Positions 41,322 through 50,149 of a DNA stretch of 64,000 nucleotides are shown here, in pieces. The notes under the pieces are model-generated. The model did not search any database. It was not told the origin of the DNA and saw nothing but the letters and a program-made list of their open reading frames with translations. Origin of the DNA: JBFAPK01 sp040676675 (GTDB lineage: Bacteria; Actinomycetota; Actinomycetes; Mycobacteriales; Micromonosporaceae); assembly GCF_040676675.1 (NCBI RefSeq), contig NZ_JBFAPK010000022.1, positions 1 through 64,000 of the forward strand, given 5' to 3'. Numbering within the stretch: the first letter of the stretch is position 1; each line of letters starts with the position of its first letter. Made by a program: the position numbers and the translations under genes.

Positions 41322-41683
41322 TGCTCCGTCGGGGATTCGTGCAGGATGGGCCAGAGCTCGACCGGGTCCGAGTCGGCGAAGGGCATGTCCGCCGCGATCG
41401 CCAGGGCCCGCTCCTCGTTCTCGCAGTCCAGCAGGTAGAAGCTGGCCATGTACTCCTTCGTCTCCAGGTACGGCCCGTCGGTCACGGCCGGAGCGCCCTC
41501 GCCGGTACGCCGTACCAGCTTGGCGGCGACGGCGTCGGCCAGCCCGTACGCGCCGAGCAGCTCGCCGCTGTCGCGGTACTTCCGGTTGAACGCCTCCTGC
41601 CGGGCGACCGCCTCGGGCCACGCGTCGGCCGGGAACGAGTCCCACTTCTCCTGGTTGCCGTAGATCATCAGCAGGTACTTCAC
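41318..41683 (-). CDS. DGPF/YCII-domain protein
   Basis: 121 residues from GTG or ATG at 41683. Contains MKYLLMIYGNQEKWDS at the start and VTDGPYLETKEYMASFYLLD, the DGPF-type motif (here DGPY). Partners ECF42 sigma factors and is usually their main target. The biochemical activity is not known. Co-transcribed with the sigma gene. Confidence 0.92.
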   Translation of the reverse strand: MKYLLMIYGNQEKWDSFPADAWPEAVARQEAFNRKYRDSGELLGAYGLADAVAAKLVRRTGEGAPAVTDGPYLETKEYMASFYLLDCENEERALAIAADMPFADSDPVELWPILHESPTEQ

Positions 41684-41882
41684 ATCGTCCTCCCTCGCCT
41701 GCCGCGCGCCCCCGCCGGCGCGCCGTCACCCTCGGGTCGGAGCGCCCGGCGCGTCCTCGACATCCGCCGGCGGAATTTTTCCAGGAAATCTCGCCGGCAG
41801 ATTTTCGCCGGCCGCCTGTCGAGACCGCCGGTCGGGCTCCGACCACATGGCGAGCAGAGCCACGAAGCCGAGGAGGAGTCCG

Positions 41883-42353
41883 ATGACCCAGAGCACCGCC
41901 ACCACGCTCGCGATCCGGCCGGCCGGATCGCTCCACCGCCTGCCGGTATGGCTGGTCAGCGCGCTGGCCGGCCTGGCCGCCGCCGTCACGACCGAACTGT
42001 ACGGGCTGGTCGCCCGCTCCGTCGGCATCCCGATGTACGCGGGCAACGTCGGCGCCGACCACGCGGAGCCGATCACCGTTGGCATGTTCGCGATGGGAAC
42101 GGTGATCTCCACGTTCTGGGGCACCGTGCTGGCGGTGGCGCTCGCCCGCTGGGCGCTCCGCCCCGCCCGGACGTACCTGCGCGCCACCCTCGCGCTCACG
42201 CTGCTCTCGCTGGTCGGGCCGCTCGCCGCCGGCGACACCGCCTGGTCGACCCGGCTGATGCTCGCCCTGGCGCACCTGGTGGCCGCGGCGCTCGTGATCC
42301 CGGCCGTGACCCGGCGGCTGGAGTCCGCCCCGGGTCGCGCCGGCCGAGGCTGA
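41883..42353 (+). CDS. DUF6069-type four-helix membrane protein
   Basis: 156 residues from ATG 41883 with AGGAGG 8 bases upstream; an in-frame ATG at 41847 lacks one. Four hydrophobic segments with the middle pattern ITVGMFAMGTVISTFWGTVL match an actinobacterial family that I recall as DUF6069. Divergent from the ECF42 pair, so it could be a target, but no shared promoter motif is obvious. Confidence 0.8.
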   Translation: MTQSTATTLAIRPAGSLHRLPVWLVSALAGLAAAVTTELYGLVARSVGIPMYAGNVGADHAEPITVGMFAMGTVISTFWGTVLAVALARWALRPARTYLRATLALTLLSLVGPLAAGDTAWSTRLMLALAHLVAAALVIPAVTRRLESAPGRAGRG

Positions 42354-42390
42354 ATCCGACGCGAACCGGTCGTGGTCCGGCGCGGCGAGG

Positions 42391-43140
42391 TCAGGAGCCG
42401 CGCCGGATCCGCCCCGTGTAGCGGGCCTCCAGTTCGTTGTTGTGGGCGTCGCCGGCCGGGATGTTCGCCGACAGGTAGACCGGCGGCGTCTCCCCCGCCG
42501 CCACCAGCCGGGCCACCACCTCCACCACGATCTGCTGGGCCAGCAGCGCGGCCGTGATCGACGAGACCGCGCCGACCGCGCCTCCGCCGGGCAGCGGCAG
42601 GGCGGCGTCCCCGTACGGCGCGCCGTTGTCCAGCACCACGTCGGCGATGTCCGAGAGCTTGCGCCCGGACGGGTGGCGCGAGTCGACCCGGGACGAGTGC
42701 TCCCGCGAGGTGATCGCGATCAGCCCGTGTCCCCGCTCCTTCACGAGCAGCGCGAACTCGACCATGGCCCCGTTGACGCCGGAGTTCGAGGCCAGCACGA
42801 AGACGTCCTGCGGCCGTACCGGTACGAGTTCGAAGAGCCGGTGCGCCACGGTGGGGTCGCGTTCCAGCATCGGGCCGAGCAGGCTGGCCGGTTCCCCGCC
42901 GTGCAGCACCAGGTCCCGCAGCGCGACGCGGTTGGTCGGTACCAGGCCGCCGGCCCGCCCGGCGATCTCCATCGCCAGCGCCTCCGAATGCCCGGTACCG
43001 AAGGCATGGATCACGCCGTCCGACCGCAGCGCGGTCGTGATCAGGTCGGCCGCCCGGCCCACCTCGTCCCGCGCGCCGGCGGCGACCCGCCGCATCGTCT
43101 CGACCGCGACCGCGAGGTAGCCCTCGGCGCTCAACGTCAT
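42391..43140 (-). CDS. SIS-domain protein (UPF0309-like)
   Basis: 249 residues from ATG 43140 with GGAGGAG directly upstream. The sugar isomerase fold is indicated by VIHAFGTGHSEALAMEIAGR, DVFVLASNSGVNGAMVEFAL and IAITSREHSSRV. It binds phosphosugars; related to MurQ-like etherases but lacks the MurQ family's own signature blocks, so substrate is unknown. Third gene of an operon with a hydrolase and an AAC(3)-type enzyme, 14 bases after the latter. Confidence 0.85.
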   Translation of the reverse strand: MTLSAEGYLAVAVETMRRVAAGARDEVGRAADLITTALRSDGVIHAFGTGHSEALAMEIAGRAGGLVPTNRVALRDLVLHGGEPASLLGPMLERDPTVAHRLFELVPVRPQDVFVLASNSGVNGAMVEFALLVKERGHGLIAITSREHSSRVDSRHPSGRKLSDIADVVLDNGAPYGDAALPLPGGGAVGAVSSITAALLAQQIVVEVVARLVAAGETPPVYLSANIPAGDAHNNELEARYTGRIRRGS

Positions 43141-43154
43141 GTCTCCTCCGGATG

Positions 43155-44054
43155 TCATGCGCTCTCCCCCGAACCTCGTCGTCCGCTCCCGCCGTCGGTC
43201 TCCGCCCGGCCGGACTCACCCGCCGTCGCGGCGGCGGCGCCCGGACCGCGGCCGGCGGCGCCGCGGTTGCGGACCATCCAGTCCACCGCGAAGTCGACCA
43301 CGGCGGGCTGGTCCATCAGCCGGCACACCGCGCCGCCGACCGGTCCGGTGACCACCCCGCCCTTGCTCTCGAAGTCGGCGCCCAGCCGGTCGAAGTCGCT
43401 CGCGTCCAGCACCACGTCCCGCCACCAGACCCAGCGGCTACCGCCGTCGGCGCGCCGGACCGCGGCGCCGGCCCGCTCCAGCGGCGGCTCCGGCACCCGG
43501 TACTCGGCCAGGTGCAGGGAGGTGTTCGAGTCGTGCCCGACACCGAGCAGCAGGACCTGCGCGTCGCGCGCGTAGAGGCGGGCCAGCGGGGACTCATCCC
43601 CGAGCATGCCGGTCAGCGGGTGGTCGGCCACGATCTCCTCGGCCGAGCGCCCCAGCGCCGCGAAGGAGACCTGCGGGTGGTCGCTGCGCAGCGCCCCCGG
43701 CCAGGTCCGGACCGTCTCCGCCACCGCGCCCATCCACCGGCTCGGCGTGACCGCCGGGTCGAAGCCCGGCATCTGCTCCCGGATCGTCTCCCACCAGTGC
43801 CGCGGTACGGGCGGGTTGGTCCAGGTCTCCGGGTCCGAGTTGCCCGGGGTGTGGGTCGGCACCACCAGCGTGCCGTCCGCCCCGAGCACGTCCCGCAGGG
43901 CCAGCACCACCGCCTGCGGCCCGCCGCAGACCCAGCCCATCGGACGCATCGCCGAGTGCACCAGCAGCGTCCCGCCGGCCCGTACGCCGAGCCGGCGCAG
44001 CTGCTCGGCGAGGGTCGCGCGGGTGTGCGGGCCGGCCTGGTCGACCTCGTTCAC
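43155..44054 (-). CDS. Aminoglycoside N(3)-acetyltransferase-family enzyme
   Basis: 299 residues. AAC(3) hallmarks: TLLVHSAMRPMGWVCGGPQAV near residue 29, GTLVVPTHTPGNSDP, HPQVSFAALG, and the acetyl-CoA/active-site block LLLGVGHDSNTSLHLAEYR near residue 170. The family acetylates the 3-amino group of deoxystreptamine aminoglycosides. Chromosomal actinomycete versions may protect against self or soil antibiotics or act on other amines. The C-terminal 35 residues are Gly/Ala-rich. Overlaps the hydrolase gene by 4 bases. Confidence 0.88.
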   Translation of the reverse strand: MNEVDQAGPHTRATLAEQLRRLGVRAGGTLLVHSAMRPMGWVCGGPQAVVLALRDVLGADGTLVVPTHTPGNSDPETWTNPPVPRHWWETIREQMPGFDPAVTPSRWMGAVAETVRTWPGALRSDHPQVSFAALGRSAEEIVADHPLTGMLGDESPLARLYARDAQVLLLGVGHDSNTSLHLAEYRVPEPPLERAGAAVRRADGGSRWVWWRDVVLDASDFDRLGADFESKGGVVTGPVGGAVCRLMDQPAVVDFAVDWMVRNRGAAGRGPGAAAATAGESGRAETDGGSGRRGSGESA

Positions 44055-44917
44055 GGCCGCCCGATCCGCTCCAGCACGGCGGCGGCGAGCGCGTCGGGGG
44101 CCTCGTCCGGGATCCAGTGCGTCACGCCGGAGAGCACCACGAAGCGGTAGTCGCCGGTCACGTGCGCGGCGGACGCCTCGGCGGCGGTACGACCGACGGC
44201 CGCGTCGCCGTCGCTCCAGACGAAGGTGGTGGGCACCTCGACCGGTCCCACCGCCAGCCCCGCCGGGGTCAGCGCCCGGTACCAGTTCAGGGCGGCGGTG
44301 AGCGCGCCCGGGGCGAGCATCGGCTCGACGTACCGCTCGGCCCGGTCGGCCCCGACGCCCGCGAAAATCCGGCGCAGCCCGGCGGCGTCGTTTCCGAGCA
44401 GCACCTCCTCGGCCGTGCCGGGCTGCCGGAACATGCCGACGTACGCCGAGCGCTCACGCTGGTCGGGGTCGTTCGCCATGGCGTGCGCGAACGCCACCGG
44501 ATGCGGCACGGAGACGGCGGTCAGGGTGCGGACCCGGTCGGGGTGCTCGGCGGCCAACCGCCAGGCCACTATCGCGCCCCAGTCGTGCCCGACGACGTGC
44601 GCCGCCTCGACGCCGAGCGCGTCGAGCACCGCGACGGCGTCGGCGACCAGCTCGGGGACCGCGTAGTCCGCCACCGCGGGCGGCCGGGCACCGGGCGAGT
44701 AGCCGCGCTGGTCGAGGCCGTAGCTGCGCAGCCCGGCGGCGTGCAGCGCCGGCAGGACCAGGTCCCACTCGCCGCTGTGCTGCGGGAATCCGTGCAGCAG
44801 CAGCACGGGTTCGCCGTCCGCGGCGCCACCGGCGTGTACGTCGAAGGTCAGTCCACGGGCATCGACGCGCGTCCGTGCCTCGTGTGCCGGACGCGCGCCG
44901 TCGTTGTTCGGAGGCAT
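44051..44917 (-). CDS. Alpha/beta hydrolase (epoxide hydrolase-like)
   Basis: 288 residues from ATG 44917. LLLHGFPQHSGEWDLVLPAL carries the oxyanion HGFPQ motif, VVGHDWGAIVAWRLA the nucleophile Asp in GHDWG, and HWIPDEAPDAL the catalytic His. Nucleophile Asp with this context suggests an epoxide hydrolase or haloalkane dehalogenase. First of three genes with the acetyltransferase and SIS protein. No shared substrate is apparent. Confidence 0.88.
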   Translation of the reverse strand: MPPNNDGARPAHEARTRVDARGLTFDVHAGGAADGEPVLLLHGFPQHSGEWDLVLPALHAAGLRSYGLDQRGYSPGARPPAVADYAVPELVADAVAVLDALGVEAAHVVGHDWGAIVAWRLAAEHPDRVRTLTAVSVPHPVAFAHAMANDPDQRERSAYVGMFRQPGTAEEVLLGNDAAGLRRIFAGVGADRAERYVEPMLAPGALTAALNWYRALTPAGLAVGPVEVPTTFVWSDGDAAVGRTAAEASAAHVTGDYRFVVLSGVTHWIPDEAPDALAAAVLERIGRP

Positions 44918-44948
44918 GGCACAGCAGCCTACCCAGCCGGCCCGGCCG

Positions 44949-45788
44949 TCACTCGTACTGCTGTTTCGGCGGATCGATCTGGCGCCAGGACTCGACCTCG
45001 ACGTACGGGATCTCCTCGCCGTTGACAGGGTCCTTCGCGCTGCGGTCGGTGTAGCGGCCCACCACCTCGACCCAGCTGTCGGCCGCGAGCCCGGCCGGCG
45101 CCTCCCCGGTCATGCCGAGCTTGATCGGACGGCCGTCGGCGGCGCAGCAGGAGAGGATGATCCGGGCCAGGATCGGCTCCCCGTTCGGCTCGGTGGCGAT
45201 GAAGCCGGTGAGCCGCACCCGCCGGTCGCCGAGCGAGGCGCCCTTGTCGAAGATCGCCCGGGACGCGTAGTCCAGCAGGCTGATCCGGACCGGATCGCCG
45301 GCCGGCAGCGGCGGATAGTCGGAGACCTGCTGGGCGGTCAGGGCGGTGCCGGCCTGCCCGGCCGCGTACGACCCGAGGGCCGGCGGGGAGACCAGCAGGA
45401 GACCGAGCACCGGCAGGATCAGCAGCCAGCCCACCCGCGGCTCGTGGTGCCCGCCGGGCCCGTGGTCGTGCGCGTGGCCGTGGCCGGCCGCCTCCGCGCC
45501 GCCCGGCGCGACACCGCCCGGGGCGGCATCCCCCGACGCGCCGCCCGGGGCGACGTCCCCCGGCGCGGCCCCGCCCGGCGCGGCATCCCCGGGCGCGGCG
45601 GCGCGGCGGGACGGCCAGAGGTCGTGCACGAGCGTCATCACCGCGGCGGCCACCAGCAGCGCGCCCGCGACGATCAGGAACGGGCGCAGGCCCTCCTTCA
45701 CGTAGCGCAGGTACAGGTCGGTGACGCTCGCCTTCAGTACCGAGCCGCCGAGCAGCAACAACACGACGGCCTGCGCCTGCTTGTGCAC
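44949..45788 (-). CDS. TIGR03943/DUF1980-family membrane protein
   Basis: 279 residues from GTG 45788, overlapping the permease stop by 1 base (TAGTG). Two or three N-terminal helices (QAQAVVLLLLGGSVLKA) are followed by a cytoplasmic or external linker made of (A/G)PG(D/G) units and a His-rich patch GHGHAHDHGPGGHH. Another helix and the conserved C-terminal domain follow (VRLTGFIATEPNGEPILARI, then LSCCAADGRPIKLG). This family always accompanies UPF0718 permeases; function unknown. The His patch suggests metal contact. Confidence 0.85.
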   Translation of the reverse strand: MHKQAQAVVLLLLGGSVLKASVTDLYLRYVKEGLRPFLIVAGALLVAAAVMTLVHDLWPSRRAAAPGDAAPGGAAPGDVAPGGASGDAAPGGVAPGGAEAAGHGHAHDHGPGGHHEPRVGWLLILPVLGLLLVSPPALGSYAAGQAGTALTAQQVSDYPPLPAGDPVRISLLDYASRAIFDKGASLGDRRVRLTGFIATEPNGEPILARIILSCCAADGRPIKLGMTGEAPAGLAADSWVEVVGRYTDRSAKDPVNGEEIPYVEVESWRQIDPPKQQYE

Positions 45789-46882
45789 TAGAGGACCACC
45801 GCTCCCACCCCGACGGCCGCCAGCACGGCGACCGCGAACGTCGCCGGCGCGAAGCGGAACGCGAACCGGCGGCCGAAGACCCCGGCCTGCATGGAGATCA
45901 GCTTGAGGTCGACCATCGGGCCGACCACGAGGAAGGCCAGCCGGGCGGTCAACGAGAACTGCGACAGCGAGGCGGCCACGAAGGCGTCCGCCTCGGAGCA
46001 GATCGACAGCAGCACGGCCAGCACCGCGAGCGCGATCACCGAGAGCACGGCGTTGCCGGCGAGCGTCTGCAACCACCGCTCCGGCACCAGGACGTTGATG
46101 CTGGCCGCCGCCATCGCGCCGAGCACCAGGAATCCGCCGGCGTGCATCACGTCGTGCCGTACCGCCGCCCAGAACGCCCGCCCCTTGGAGAGGTCGTCGA
46201 GGTCCGGGCGGTGCGGCAGCCGGATCCAGTCCGCCCGGCCGAGGCGCAGCCAGAGCCAGCCCATCACCATCGCCACCACCAGGCTGGCCGCCCCGCGGGC
46301 CACCACCATCTCGGGGTCGCGCGGGAAGGCGACCGCGGTGGCGGTGAGCACGATCGGGTTGATCGCCGGCGCGGCGAGCAGGAAGGCCAGCGCGGCGGCC
46401 GGGGTGACGCCCCGGCGGATGAGCGAACCGGCGATCGGGACCGAGCCGCACTCGCAGCCGGGCAGCACCACGCCGGCGCAGCTCGCCACCGGTACGGCCA
46501 GCGCGGGGTGGCGCGGCAGCGCCCGGGCCCAGAAGGACCGGGGCACGAAGACCGCGATCACGGCCGAGAGCGCCACCCCGAAGACCAGGAACGGCATCGC
46601 CTGCACCAGCACGGAGACGAAGACCGTCGTCCAGGTCTGCAACCGCGGGTCCGAGATCGCGTTGGCCACCGGTCCCCGGAAGATGACCAGCAGGATCAGC
46701 AGCCCGGCGAGGACCTCGACCGAGCGCCCGTCGCGCCGGCGCGGACCGGTGGCGGTGCGGTCCGGCGGGGCGGCGACACCCGCCGGCTCGTTCTCCGGCC
46801 GCTCGTTCTCGGGCGGTGCGACACCCGCCGGCGAGGTGGTGTCGGGGGCGGCCGTGACGGTGGCGCGCTCCGGGACGGTCAC
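45788..46882 (-). CDS. UPF0718-family permease
   Basis: 364 residues from GTG 46882 (GGAGGGGA upstream); a longer frame to 47041 adds only disordered Arg/Gly sequence. Residues 1-50 are Pro/Glu-rich, then about eight helices. The conserved VLPGCECGSVPIAGSLIRRG near residue 165 carries the two Cys residues typical of the family. Permeases of this type move arsenicals or unidentified metal or organic ions; the paired DUF1980 protein suggests the latter group. Divergent from the TPP riboswitch. Confidence 0.88.
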   Translation of the reverse strand: MTVPERATVTAAPDTTSPAGVAPPENERPENEPAGVAAPPDRTATGPRRRDGRSVEVLAGLLILLVIFRGPVANAISDPRLQTWTTVFVSVLVQAMPFLVFGVALSAVIAVFVPRSFWARALPRHPALAVPVASCAGVVLPGCECGSVPIAGSLIRRGVTPAAALAFLLAAPAINPIVLTATAVAFPRDPEMVVARGAASLVVAMVMGWLWLRLGRADWIRLPHRPDLDDLSKGRAFWAAVRHDVMHAGGFLVLGAMAAASINVLVPERWLQTLAGNAVLSVIALAVLAVLLSICSEADAFVAASLSQFSLTARLAFLVVGPMVDLKLISMQAGVFGRRFAFRFAPATFAVAVLAAVGVGAVVL

Positions 46883-47107
46883 GGTCTCTCGTCCCCTCCC
46901 GGGCCCGGCGGCCCGTCCGGTTCGGTGCCCGGGCGACCCGGGCCCGGTAGCTCGGCGACCCGGCCCGCGCGACCCGGTCGGGTCCGCGCCGTGGGCCGCA
47001 TCGACGAGCACTGTAACCCGGCGGCCGGTGTCGGCGGACACATCGGGTGTCCGCGCGGCTGCGTGGCGCCCCTGGACGGTGCTAGCGTCTGCGGAACAAC
47101 TTCACAT

Positions 47108-47196
<89 letters not shown>

Positions 47197-47288
47197 TCGA
47201 AACTCCAGCCGCGCCGCCGTACGGCCAACGACCGGCGGCGGCGTACGTCACAGCTCCTGGTTCGGTCCGTAGGACTGGGAGGCAGCAC

Positions 47289-47879
47289 ATGGCGACATCC
47301 ACCAACCCCCGGTGGCGCACCATCGACATCATCATCGCGTCGGTCATCGCGGTCGCGTCCGGCGTGGTCTTCTGGGCCTGGAACTACGTCTGGAGCGCCA
47401 CCGAGGGGGCGTTCGCGTTCTTTCCGCCGGCCCAGACCGTGCTCTACGGGCTCTGGCTGCTTCCGGCCGTGCTCGGCGGGCTGATCATCCGCAAGCCGGG
47501 CGCCGCGCTCTACACCGAGACGGTGGCCGCGGTGGTCTCGGCGCTGCTCGGCGCCCAGTGGGGCGCGCTGGTCATCCCGCAGGGCCTGGTGCAGGGGCTC
47601 GGGGCGGAGCTGGCCTTCGCGGCGCTGCGCTACCGCTCGTACCGGCTGCCCGTGTCGATCCTGGCCGGGGCGCTCACCGGGATCAGCGCGGCGCTCTTCG
47701 ACTTCTTCGTCTGGAACAGCGAGTACGCCCTCGGCTCGTACCGGATCCCGTACGCCCTGATCACCGTCGCCAGCTCGGCCGTGATCGCCGGGGTCGGGGC
47801 CTGGGCGCTGACCCGGGCGCTGGCGGGGACGGGCGCGCTGGACCGCTTCCCCGCCGGGCGCGAACGCGCCGCGATCTGA
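47289..47879 (+). CDS. ykoE: Substrate-binding (S) component of thiamine/HMP ECF transporter
   Basis: 196 residues from ATG 47289 with GGGAGG upstream. Six hydrophobic segments and NPRWRTIDIIIASVIAVASG at the start match the YkoE family. It binds thiamine or hydroxymethylpyrimidine in the membrane and docks to the energising module YkoC-YkoD. First gene of the operon under the TPP riboswitch; the next gene starts 16 bases later. Confidence 0.93.
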   Translation: MATSTNPRWRTIDIIIASVIAVASGVVFWAWNYVWSATEGAFAFFPPAQTVLYGLWLLPAVLGGLIIRKPGAALYTETVAAVVSALLGAQWGALVIPQGLVQGLGAELAFAALRYRSYRLPVSILAGALTGISAALFDFFVWNSEYALGSYRIPYALITVASSAVIAGVGAWALTRALAGTGALDRFPAGRERAAI

Positions 47880-47895
47880 TCCCCGGAGCGCGGAC

Positions 47896-49341
47896 GTGGG
47901 CACGGTAGAGCTGCGCGGCTTCGGCTGGCGGCACGCCGGGCGGCGGGCGTGGGCGGTACGCGGCATCGACCTGCGCATCGAGTCTGGCGAGCGGGTGCTG
48001 CTGCTCGGCCCCTCCGGCGCCGGCAAGAGCACGCTGCTCGCCGCCCTCGCGGGCCTGCTCGCCGAGGACTCCGGCGAGCAGGAGGGGACCGTCGAGATCG
48101 ACGGCCTCGACCCGCGCGGGAAGGCCCGGGAGCGGGTCGGGATCGTCTTCCAGGACCCGGAGAGCCAGCTCGTGATGGCCCGCGCCGGCGACGACGTCGC
48201 GTTCGGCCTGGAGAACCGGGGTGTACCAGCCGAGGACATCTGGTCCCGGGTCGACGAGGCGCTGCGCCGGGTGGGCTTCCCGTACGGCCGGGACCGCCCG
48301 ACGGCCGCGCTCTCCGGCGGGGAACAGCAGCGGCTCGCCCTCGCCGGGGCGCTCGCCCTGCGCCCCAGCCTGTTGCTGCTGGACGAGCCGACCGCGAACC
48401 TGGATCCGGCCGGCGCGGCGCTGGTCCGCACGGCGGTACGCGACGCCGTGACCGGCGACACCACGCTGGTCCTGGTCGAGCACCGGGTGGCCGAGGCGCT
48501 GCCCCTGGTGGACCGGGTGGTGCTCCTGGAGGCCGGCGGCGGGATCCGGGCCGACGGGCCACCGGCCGCCGTCTTCGCCGCGCACGGCGACGCCCTGGCC
48601 GCGGCCGGCGTCTGGGTTCCCGGCCACACCGTCCCGCCGCGGCGCGCCCGGACGGCGCCGGGCGAGCCGCTGGTCACCGCCGAACGGCTCGGCCTGGCAC
48701 CGCGGCTGGCCCCGACCGACCTGCGGGTACGCGCCGGCGAGGCGCTCGCCGTGCGCGGGCCCAACGGGGCCGGCAAGTCCACGCTGGCGCTGCTGCTCGG
48801 CGGGCTGCTGCGCCCCGGCACCGGCCGGGTGGTGGCCGGCGCCGGGCTGCTCGGCCCGGACGCGCCGCGCGGTCCGGCGGACCTGGGCGCTCCGCACCGC
48901 TGGCGGGCGCCCGTGCTGGCGCGCCGGATCGGCTCGGTCTTCCAGGACCCGGAGCACCAGTTCGTCACGGCCACGGTCTTCGACGAGCTGGCCCTCGGCC
49001 CGCGCCGTACCGGCCGGCCGGAGCCGGTCGTCCGCTCCACGGTGGACGAGCTGCTGGGCCGGCTGCGGCTGGAGCGGCTCGCCGCGGCCAACCCGTACAC
49101 GCTCTCCGGTGGGGAGGCGCGGCGGCTGAGCGTCGCGACCGCCCTGGCCACGGCGCCCCGCCTGCTGGTGCTGGACGAGCCGACGTTCGGCCAGGACCGG
49201 CGTACCTGGGTCGAGCTGGTGGAGCTGCTCGCCGGGCTGCGCGACGACGGGCACGGCGTCGTCGCCGTCACCCACGACCCGGACTTCGTCGCCGCCCTCG
49301 CCGACCGGAGCACCACCCTGGCCCCGGTGGGCGCGCCGTGA
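47896..49341 (+). CDS. ykoD: ECF transporter ATPase with two ABC domains
   Basis: 481 residues from GTG 47896. Two complete ABC cassettes: the first with GPSGAGKST near residue 37 and LSGGEQQR near 142, the second with GPNGAGKST near 291 and LSGGEARR near 404. Both Walker B motifs (LLLDEPTANLD, LVLDEPTFGQD) are intact, so one chain supplies both ATPase halves. Energises YkoE uptake. Overlaps ykoC by 4 bases. Confidence 0.94.
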   Translation: MGTVELRGFGWRHAGRRAWAVRGIDLRIESGERVLLLGPSGAGKSTLLAALAGLLAEDSGEQEGTVEIDGLDPRGKARERVGIVFQDPESQLVMARAGDDVAFGLENRGVPAEDIWSRVDEALRRVGFPYGRDRPTAALSGGEQQRLALAGALALRPSLLLLDEPTANLDPAGAALVRTAVRDAVTGDTTLVLVEHRVAEALPLVDRVVLLEAGGGIRADGPPAAVFAAHGDALAAAGVWVPGHTVPPRRARTAPGEPLVTAERLGLAPRLAPTDLRVRAGEALAVRGPNGAGKSTLALLLGGLLRPGTGRVVAGAGLLGPDAPRGPADLGAPHRWRAPVLARRIGSVFQDPEHQFVTATVFDELALGPRRTGRPEPVVRSTVDELLGRLRLERLAAANPYTLSGGEARRLSVATALATAPRLLVLDEPTFGQDRRTWVELVELLAGLRDDGHGVVAVTHDPDFVAALADRSTTLAPVGAP

Positions 49342-50123
49342 CCGTGGGCGGCGCCGCCCCGCTCGGGCGGCGCAATCCGGTGGCGAAGCTCTGCGCGGCG
49401 CTGGTCTTCTCCGCCGCGATGGTCGCCACGCTGGACCCGGTCGCGCCCGCGGTGGCGATCGTGATCGAACTGGCGGTGCTCCCCCTGTTCGGGGTCCGGT
49501 ACCGGACGCTGGCCCGGCGCGCCTGGCCGCTGCTGGCCAGCGCCCTCGGCGTCGTGCTCACGGTCGTGCTCTTCGCCGCCGACCGGGGCGGCGCCACGCT
49601 GCTGCACGCGGGTCCGCTGCACGTGACGACCGGGGTGCTGACCACCGCGCTCGGCCTGGCGTTGCGCATGCTCGCGGTCGCGCTGCCCGGGGTGCTGGTC
49701 TTCGCCACCACCGATCCGACCGATCTCGCCGACGCCCTGGTCCAGAACGTCAAGGCGTCGCCGCGCTTCGCGATCGGCGCGCTGGCCGCGTTCCGGCTGG
49801 TGCCGCTGCTGACCCAGGAGTGGCAGATGCTGAGCATGGCGCGCCGGGCCCGGGGCGTGGACGCGGGCCGCAACCCGGTGGCCCGGCTACGGCTGTTCGC
49901 CTCGACCGCGTTCGCGCTGCTGGTGGGGGCGATCCGGCGGGGCAGCCGGCTGGCCACCGCGATGGACGCGCGCGGCTTCGACGCCGGCCTGCCCCGTACG
50001 GTGGCCCGCCGGCAGCGCTTCGGCACCGCCGACGCGGCGCTCGTGGTCGGCGCCGCGGCCCTGGCCGGCGCGGCGCTGACGGTCAGCATCCTGCTGGGCA
50101 CGTTCCGCCCGCTGCTCGGCTGA
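49338..50123 (+). CDS. ykoC: ECF transporter transmembrane (T) component
   Basis: 261 residues from GTG 49338. Four or five helices and the two coupling-helix motifs with Ala-Arg-Gly (MARRARGVDAG near residue 175 and AMDARGFDAG near 219) are diagnostic of EcfT. It links the ATPase to the S component. Last gene of the thiamine operon; convergent with the DUF5666-like gene. Confidence 0.93.
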   Translation: MTVGGAAPLGRRNPVAKLCAALVFSAAMVATLDPVAPAVAIVIELAVLPLFGVRYRTLARRAWPLLASALGVVLTVVLFAADRGGATLLHAGPLHVTTGVLTTALGLALRMLAVALPGVLVFATTDPTDLADALVQNVKASPRFAIGALAAFRLVPLLTQEWQMLSMARRARGVDAGRNPVARLRLFASTAFALLVGAIRRGSRLATAMDARGFDAGLPRTVARRQRFGTADAALVVGAAALAGAALTVSILLGTFRPLLG

Positions 50124-50149
50124 GCAGCCGGCGCGCCGGGCGGGGCGGG

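Noticed and set aside
42391..44917. Mobile resistance cassette around the AAC(3)-type gene
   Set aside because: No integrase, transposase, attachment site or base composition change; the gene is embedded in a chromosomal operon.
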